A stretch of 64,000 nt of DNA, taken from positions 169,491 to 233,490 of the forward strand of contig QLIY01000069.1 of assembly GCA_003260075.1 (NCBI GenBank). Reading direction: 5' to 3'. The stretch's first letter is position 1, and the number at the start of each line of letters is the position of its first letter. Source of the DNA: Phallusia mammillata (taxonomy: Eukaryota > Chordata > Ascidiacea > Phlebobranchia > Ascidiidae). The translations under genes were made by a program, and so were the position numbers. Positions 59,401 to 64,000 of this stretch are shown here, piece by piece. The notes under the pieces are model-generated. The model was not told the DNA's origin, did no database searches, and was given only the letters and a program-made list of their open reading frames with translations.

Positions 59401-60493
59401 TAAAACATTTAAGGAACAGCAAATAACACCAAGATTCTGGTGATAAACTGTTTTCTGTTGTAAATAAATTGAAAAAAAGGATTGAGTAGTTATAAACTGA
59501 AAAGCCTAATGCTGATAAAAAAAATCTGATTACAGACATTAGCGTTGAGAGTGTATAACAAAATAATCTTTGCTATGCACGAAACAGCAAGCAAAGTTTT
59601 ATTGACCGGAAACTTAATAAATTAGTCGTCTATATGAAATGCAACATTGAACTTACTTTTTCAGCTGAGTGATACAGATAATTCTTCCACTGTTTGAAAT
59701 TTTGCCATTACATTTTGTTTCTGGCGCAAGTTTCTGCTGACATGGAGTCATTTCGCACAATGCCTCTACGGCCGACACGAGACCCAACATCACACTACAG
59801 TCCGGCTTTTTCAGTGGAGGACCGACCGATGCAAGCGACCTCATCAGCTGCATTTAAATTAGATGAAGAATTGTTTCAAATCACAGATCAATTGGACAGT
59901 AAGTGCAAAGTTTAAAAAGGAAATTGTTTTCTTTCTAAACTTTATTTCGAGATTAGATTATCCCAAAGAAATTAGTAACAATAAACTTCAGGGCGTTTAA
60001 AAAGGTCTTTGAAAAAAATCAAAATAATAAAATTATTGTGTATTGTGTAACAATCTGTCTTAAATTATTTTACTACTATGTACTCCAAAATTTGTCAATA
60101 TTTTTGCCTGCTTCAAAACTAACTATCCATTATATCGGTTAGTTAAGCAAGTTTGGAAAAAAGGGTCAAAATTTTTTCCCATACATGAGCCATAGTTTGT
60201 TCATCCTCGGACCAAGTGTTGAGAAATTTTGCTGAACTGTCGCTGACAATAAACCTGAGAAGTTTGTCCGCTGGGAAAATATCCCAAACAATGCGACAAT
60301 ATTCACATAAAGCTTCCATACATGACGACCAGAGAGATTTTGAGACAGGTGCAAGTGGCACAACTCCCTGAAAAGCATAAAGAGAAAATTTAAATATATT
60401 GTAAACCAGGTTACAAATATTTTAGACAGAAACAGACAGTGGTGGGATTCAAGTTTGTCGTCAGTCGGTTCTATCACAAAAGTCATATTTTTC

Positions 60494-60592
<99 letters not shown>

Positions 60593-61133
60593 TTCGTGAG
60601 GCGGTTCTATAGAACCGGTGCGAACCGGCTGAATCCCACCGCACTGAAAACAGATAAATCAAGCACATTTAGTTTCAGAATCAGAAAAGCTCTTATTCTT
60701 CCTTGGCAAGTTGATAACAAGCTTGGATGCAGGGTCCCCCCCCCCGTAACCAGTAATGGTAACCGGTTCGCTGATCTCATAAAATTTCGTGAGGCGGTTC
60801 TATAGGACCGGTGCAAACCGGCTGAATCCCACCGCACTGAAAACAGACAAATCAAGCACATTTAGTTTCAGAATCAGAAAAGCTGTTATTCTTCCTTGGC
60901 AAGTTGATAACAAGCTTGGATGCAGGGCAGTTACACAAATCAACCAGAAAAATCTCAATAAATTTGTTTTAATTCAAGCAAACAGAGTAATCTACAAGTA
61001 TTGTAAATACCTGTGGTCTTGATTTGGTTGAAATATCAAAGTCCACCATTTGTTTTGACGACTCAATCATAGGTTGTCCATGGTCCAACACGAAAACAGT
61101 TTTGTGATCAATCCCAAACATTTTCTCATCCAT
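48971..61133 (-). CDS. INTS13: Integrator complex subunit 13 (Asunder), 14 exons
   Basis: INTS13 is part of the INTS10-13-14 module of Integrator, the nuclear complex that cleaves snRNA and other RNA polymerase II transcripts. In transcript order: 61133-61011, 60367-60185, 59847-59657, 58981-58901, 58242-58008, 57087-56928, 55569-55480, 53834-53620, 53235-53020, 52736-52597, 51880-51722, 50634-50534, 49945-49771, 49112-48971. They sum to 737 codons with stop; human is about 706 aa. Matches include HKTVFVLDHGQPM (vWA-like start), VVPLAPVSKSLW, EYCRIVWDIFP, GRIICIT, EEQHANSSANYDV, ISPVDVNSRPS, DPPSITDGPGGRVTDYRI, HTRCWPLVISKTIIFNMGA and DDQYRAMWGELESLL. Near the C terminus LLSLWNQRIDN with HVEFYGRL corresponds to the human motif that docks on the cleavage module. 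Truncated copies of exons 8 and 12 lie beside C runs. Confidence 0.96.
49209..49350. mobile_element. hAT-type MITE containing a 56-base C run
   Basis: CAGTGGTTCTTAAACTTTTT at the left and CACAGTTTGAGAACTACTG at the right are inverted ends. The flanking octamers are both GGTTAAAA, a perfect target-site duplication. The interior between GGAAAAGTT and GACGCACC is replaced by C at 49254-49309. The sibling at 55684-55880 shows what the missing middle should look like. It lies in the last INTS13 intron. Confidence 0.88.
49392..49551. repeat. Minisatellite whose units contain TGACGTCA
   Basis: About six units of 27-29 bp (TTACAAATTTTGAATTGA, then TGACGTCATGG) lie in the last INTS13 intron. Three carry a perfect TGACGTCA palindrome, the CREB/ATF site, and others carry one-base variants. 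Part of the array is repeated after the C run at 49568-49577. Confidence 0.8.
50403..50433. repeat. (ATT)n microsatellite
   Basis: About ten perfect ATT units lie in an INTS13 intron. Confidence 0.9.
51274..51690 (+). repeat. SINE copy, partly duplicated across C runs
   Basis: The copy from about 51480 has the B-box GGGTTCGAATCCC, the body, and the tail ending CGCTTCAGGGCTGATCC. A 78 bp piece of its body (CTGGTGACAGGTTGATTCGG) also stands alone at 51274-51351 between two C runs. Confidence 0.75.
52026..52300. mobile_element. hAT-type MITE, TAGTGGTTCTCAAC end
   Basis: TAGTGGTTCTCAACTAGTGG faces GAATTGAGAACCGCCG, with GTGGTCCA motifs inside both ends. The left end is also present at about 51956 before the C run at 51984-51994. 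It lies in an INTS13 intron. Confidence 0.7.
53949..54085. other. Truncated copy of the start of INTS13 exon 8 between C runs
   Basis: 53960-53999 repeats the 5' coding end of the exon at 53834-53620 (minus strand), and 54000-54075 repeats its upstream intron. Both ends are C runs. The fragment cannot be spliced as a full exon. Confidence 0.8.
55684..55880. mobile_element. hAT-type MITE, TAGTAGTTCTCAAAC termini
   Basis: TAGTAGTTCTCAAACTCTTT and CACAGTTTGAGAACTACTG are inverted ends. The flanks ACTTAACC and ACCTAACC match at 7 of 8 positions. GCGACGC motifs lie near both ends. It lies in an INTS13 intron. Confidence 0.87.
57181..57420 (-). mobile_element. tRNA-derived SINE, near-complete, reverse orientation
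   Basis: On the minus strand the head reads GAGCCTGTGTACCTCAGTTG, then GTAGAGCGCGAGTCCCAGAA and GGGTTCGAATCCCACCACAG. The family body and the CAGGGCTGATCCC end follow. A second, more broken copy lies at about 57478-57620. Both are in an INTS13 intron. Confidence 0.85.
60437..60646. mobile_element. MITE with CAGTGGTGGGATTC termini and a 98-base C run
   Basis: CAGTGGTGGGATTCAAG and GCTGAATCCCACCGCACTG are the ends. The flanks GAAACAGA and AAAACAGA agree at 7 of 8 positions. C at 60495-60592 stands in place of the interior. That interior is partly visible in the duplicate at 60746-60840 (GTAACCAGTAATGGTAACCG). It lies in the first INTS13 intron. Confidence 0.85.
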
Positions 61134-63108
61134 CTAATTTATCAACAACATCAATCAGTACAACATTGTCAAGACAAAAAATATGAGGATTAAGGACTTA
61201 TATTTCATATTTTCCATTCTGGTGCTTTCCCCGGCAATGGTGGATATAACTTTCCTCTCATCCGTTTAATATTGTCAGCTTTTATTTTTAAACCCCCCCC
61301 CCCATATTTTCCATTCTGGTGCTTTCCCCGGCAATGGTGGATATAACTTTTCTCTCATCCGTTTAATATTGTCAGCTTTTATTTTTAAATACCGTAACTT
61401 ATAAATCACCTCTAAAAAGTGGTGTACTTTGCATACCAATTGCTTTGTAACTAAGGTCAAATACAAAATGATTTGTCTAAATTATTCACAGGATAACAAT
61501 AATAACAACAGCATAGCTTAATATAGTTAAATTTTAACATTTTATTTTGATCAATTGTAAGCGTGACTTAAAATATACGAGCACTCACGTAACAGCTATT
61601 TTTAGCATTACAATTTTTGATTGTCATGTTCAGCGAAATTTATTTTAGCACGTTTGGTAATTCCCGAGAAAATCTTTCAAGTAACTGTGGTCGCTACTCG
61701 TCACGGTGCAGTGCTTGTGGATTGTGGAATATCATGTTTACTTTATGCCGTTTGCGCGTGTTAGGTTTCCGGAGTCTTTGCATGGCACTTTATTGGCACA
61801 CATGCGTTGCAGTCAAGTATCAGTGAAATTTACCAAATGCAGAAATAATGAGAAGTTTAATAAGAAAACTAGTGGGAAATACAGTTTAAATCTGATTTAA
61901 AATATCAGAAAATGCGTTTGCGTGAGTTGGTTGTTTTCCAATTGCTGGGGTCCTGTTATGTATTCTTGTGAAAAATTGCTTAAATTCAAATAGGTGTAAC
62001 TCTACAATTTTAAAACAAACATACAAAAGAACACAAAATACTAATACATGCAGATTGCAGAGCAAGTTATTCCTAATTTTCTATAGAAAAGTGTGTACAC
62101 ACTGACCACATTGGATTTTATGGCACATTTCGTCGAGATCTCGGGTGTGCACGAAGAATTTTCAGGTGTGCACGACGAAATTTTAAGGTGTGCATGAACC
62201 AGTTTAGTGTGCACCTCATCAAGAAAAAGCTAATCGATTTACAAATGTTTAACAAAATCCCAAAATAGCCGTCAAATGCAATTGCGCCACTGGTTAACTA
62301 ATGTAAAATGAAAATTTCGAAGGCGAAATTTTTTTTAAAGAGAACAAACACACCAGGTGTCGCAAACCTAAAAAAAATGTGTGCAATCAAACTTGAAAAA
62401 ATAGTCTCGGGTGTGCAGCTGCCATACACTCCATACTGGCACACTAATCATGTTTAAACTTGAGTAGTGCAAAAAATATTTGCCTATTTTGTGGTCAGAT
62501 GTATTTGTTTCAAAACATTTTGACATTAAACTGAGATAATTACTTTCTTCATGCAAACTTGTGTTTTCTATGTTAGTGGATCTAATTTCACTTGTAAGAT
62601 AATAATATTGCAAGCACTGTTAAAAATTTTTAGCAATTGGTAGTTTTTTCTGCGTTGCTTGCTAAACAGCTTGTTGCTTTAAAATGTTCATTCTAACATA
62701 CTGATAGTGACACTTGTAAATTATTTGGATTTTTTGTTAAAAATAATCTATGTTGCAAAGCGTTTACTAAATTGTTTATGTTGGTCGTTGAGGTATATTA
62801 CCAAAATTACTTTGTCACTGTATTTGTTGTGTTTTGACTTTTAAGATTTATTTCAACAAACTCCCTGTTACCCAGTTATTCTCCAACACCTCTTTGTTAT
62901 TGCAACAATCCTAAGTTTGCACTGATGTCCACTTTAGTAACCACCAGTGTGGATAGTCAAGACAGAAAAAATGGTATGGGCACGCAATGACTAAGAATTA
63001 ATTTTTTAAAGATTTTAGTACAATAATTTTGTTTTTATCTTAAAAAATATTCTCTAGTGTTTTGTTGTTAAAATAAAGTTTCGCTCCAAGAAATTGGGTT
63101 GGGAGGAA
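61134..63108. promoter_or_regulatory. Divergent intergenic region, INTS13 and FKBPL-like
   Basis: INTS13 (minus) and the FKBPL-like gene (plus) are transcribed away from each other across about 1.9 kb, so both promoters should lie here. A C run at 61293-61303 joins two copies of a 90 bp segment. Several GTGTGCAC motifs occur at 62150-62215. No TATA box or other element was assigned with confidence. Confidence 0.5.
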
Positions 63109-63951
63109 ATGTACTGGTTAGTTGAAAAATCCCAATTAACAGTTGGGGAAGGTTTTAACTGCCCTCGGTTGTATTCCAAATGTTCTGTAGTCACCACTTC
63201 TGTGGAATATAATCTAAAACAAAAAGTTACCGAGTCTACTGATAAAATCATCTTTGGACACAAAACTGATGGTGAAGTTGAAATTGAACTTGGATTCGGT
63301 GAGGGGGAAATTTCTGTTGCCATTGACGACTGTTTGCGAGCAATGAAAACTGGAGAAACGCAAAAAGTTTCTGTGAATGTTACAAAACAGTTTGGAACAC
63401 TTTGTGAAGGTGACACTATTTTGTTTACTATAAAGTTGGCTTCATTTCAGCATGCAGTGCCTTTGTATGAAATGACTTCTGATGAATGTTTGAGCTTGGC
63501 ACAAAGGTTAAAAGAAATCGGCACAGGCTTGTTTAATGACAAAAGGACCCACCTTGCTGGGACATTTTACAGCAAGGCACTTAAACAACTTATAATATTA
63601 TCGTCTCTTGAAGACTCTTTGCTGCAGGAAGACACAGAGAAACTTTTAATTGCATGTCACAGTAACCTAGCAGCATGCCAGCTGAAACTTGGTCTGTACG
63701 ATCATGTCGTGGAAAATTGTTCTGATGCACTGGTGTTGGATTGCAACCACTTGAAGGCGCTGTATCGCAGAGCGTCAGCATTTCTTGCATTACATGACAG
63801 TGAAAGAGCACAAGCAGACGTTGATCAAGGTTTACAAATTGATCCATCGAACAAGATGTTCATTTCACTCAAAAAAGAGTTAATAAAGACTCACTCAGCT
63901 GAAGATAAGTTGTTGTCCCAGAGACTGAGTTCAATGTTTTCTACTTCTTGA
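63109..63951 (+). CDS. FKBPL: FKBPL-like TPR co-chaperone
   Basis: FKBPL binds Hsp90 through a C-terminal TPR domain and carries a degenerate, inactive FKBP domain; in mammals it acts on steroid receptors and p21. From the ATG at 63109 the product is 280 residues. Residues about 1-120 are the divergent FKBP-like part (SVAIDDCLRAMKTGETQKVS). The rest is TPR, with ACHSNLAACQLKLGLYDHVV and LKALYRRASAFLALHDSERA, ending LLSQRLSSMFSTS like the family tail. The frame is open back to 63058, just after a good TTCTCTAG acceptor. Either an upstream exon or a trans-spliced leader supplies the 5' end, and the true start may differ. FKBP4/5 relatives are less likely because the FKBP part is so short and eroded. 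Confidence 0.88.
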   Translation: MYWLVEKSQLTVGEGFNCPRLYSKCSVVTTSVEYNLKQKVTESTDKIIFGHKTDGEVEIELGFGEGEISVAIDDCLRAMKTGETQKVSVNVTKQFGTLCEGDTILFTIKLASFQHAVPLYEMTSDECLSLAQRLKEIGTGLFNDKRTHLAGTFYSKALKQLIILSSLEDSLLQEDTEKLLIACHSNLAACQLKLGLYDHVVENCSDALVLDCNHLKALYRRASAFLALHDSERAQADVDQGLQIDPSNKMFISLKKELIKTHSAEDKLLSQRLSSMFSTS

Positions 63952-64000
63952 TATTGTAAAGAGAAATTCCTTATTTTCTTAGAATATTTGCATGGCCAGA

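Noticed and set aside
60455..60805. Open frame with about 33 consecutive prolines
   Set aside because: It is produced by the 98-C run in a MITE and its duplicate; not a gene.
470..61303. G or C runs as G-quadruplexes or regulatory tracts
   Set aside because: They interrupt exons, sit at duplicated joins, and switch strand in one block, which regulatory elements would not do.
1..64000. CRISPR arrays, operons or bacterial genes
   Set aside because: No spaced direct-repeat array is present; all genes have spliceosomal introns or animal families, and gene spacing is not operon-like.

Overview
The window is nuclear DNA of an animal, and everything about it fits a urochordate (ascidian, Ciona-like). 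Genes are split by GT-AG introns, one only 55 bp long, and the exons encode conserved animal proteins. The intervening DNA is AT-rich and full of hAT-type MITEs and a tRNA-derived SINE. Species is not determined. I rebuilt the gene models by reading exons, splice sites and phase by eye. Family names come from remembered family sequences, not a database search.

Layout, left to right. (1) 482-9986 (+): the 3' two thirds of kanadaptin (SLC4A1AP), ending in the conserved C-terminal peptide; its FHA exons lie left of the window. A lone NDR-kinase (STK38/STK38L) first coding exon lies antisense in one intron (3796-3975). (2) 11061-18026 (+): a complete eight-exon 2-aminoethylphosphonate-pyruvate transaminase (PhnW-type) with an apparent mitochondrial presequence. 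(3) 18522-43229 (+): a 26-exon RGS22-like gene of exactly 1500 codons including the stop. (4) 45132-45455 (-): a one-exon PLAC8/cornifelin-family protein. (5) 48971-61133 (-): a 14-exon INTS13 (Asunder) gene, 736 residues. (6) 63109-63951 (+): an FKBPL-like TPR co-chaperone, head-to-head with INTS13. The genes are not an operon or pathway: they cover splicing or nuclear factors, phosphonate breakdown, a sperm or cilium-type RGS protein, the Integrator complex and an Hsp90 co-chaperone.

The dominant unexplained structure is a series of about 56 runs of mostly 10-12 identical G or C, each usually next to a near-identical repeat of neighbouring sequence. After one C run at 470-479, all runs up to 23254 are G and all from 24924 to the end are C. 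The switch falls at an inverted duplication (about 24.6-25.4 kb). Single N bases mark similar duplicated joins. Taken literally the runs destroy reading frames; when the repeated copies are collapsed, every gene model closes in frame. I read them as assembly joins or fillers between overlapping allelic contigs, not as biology.
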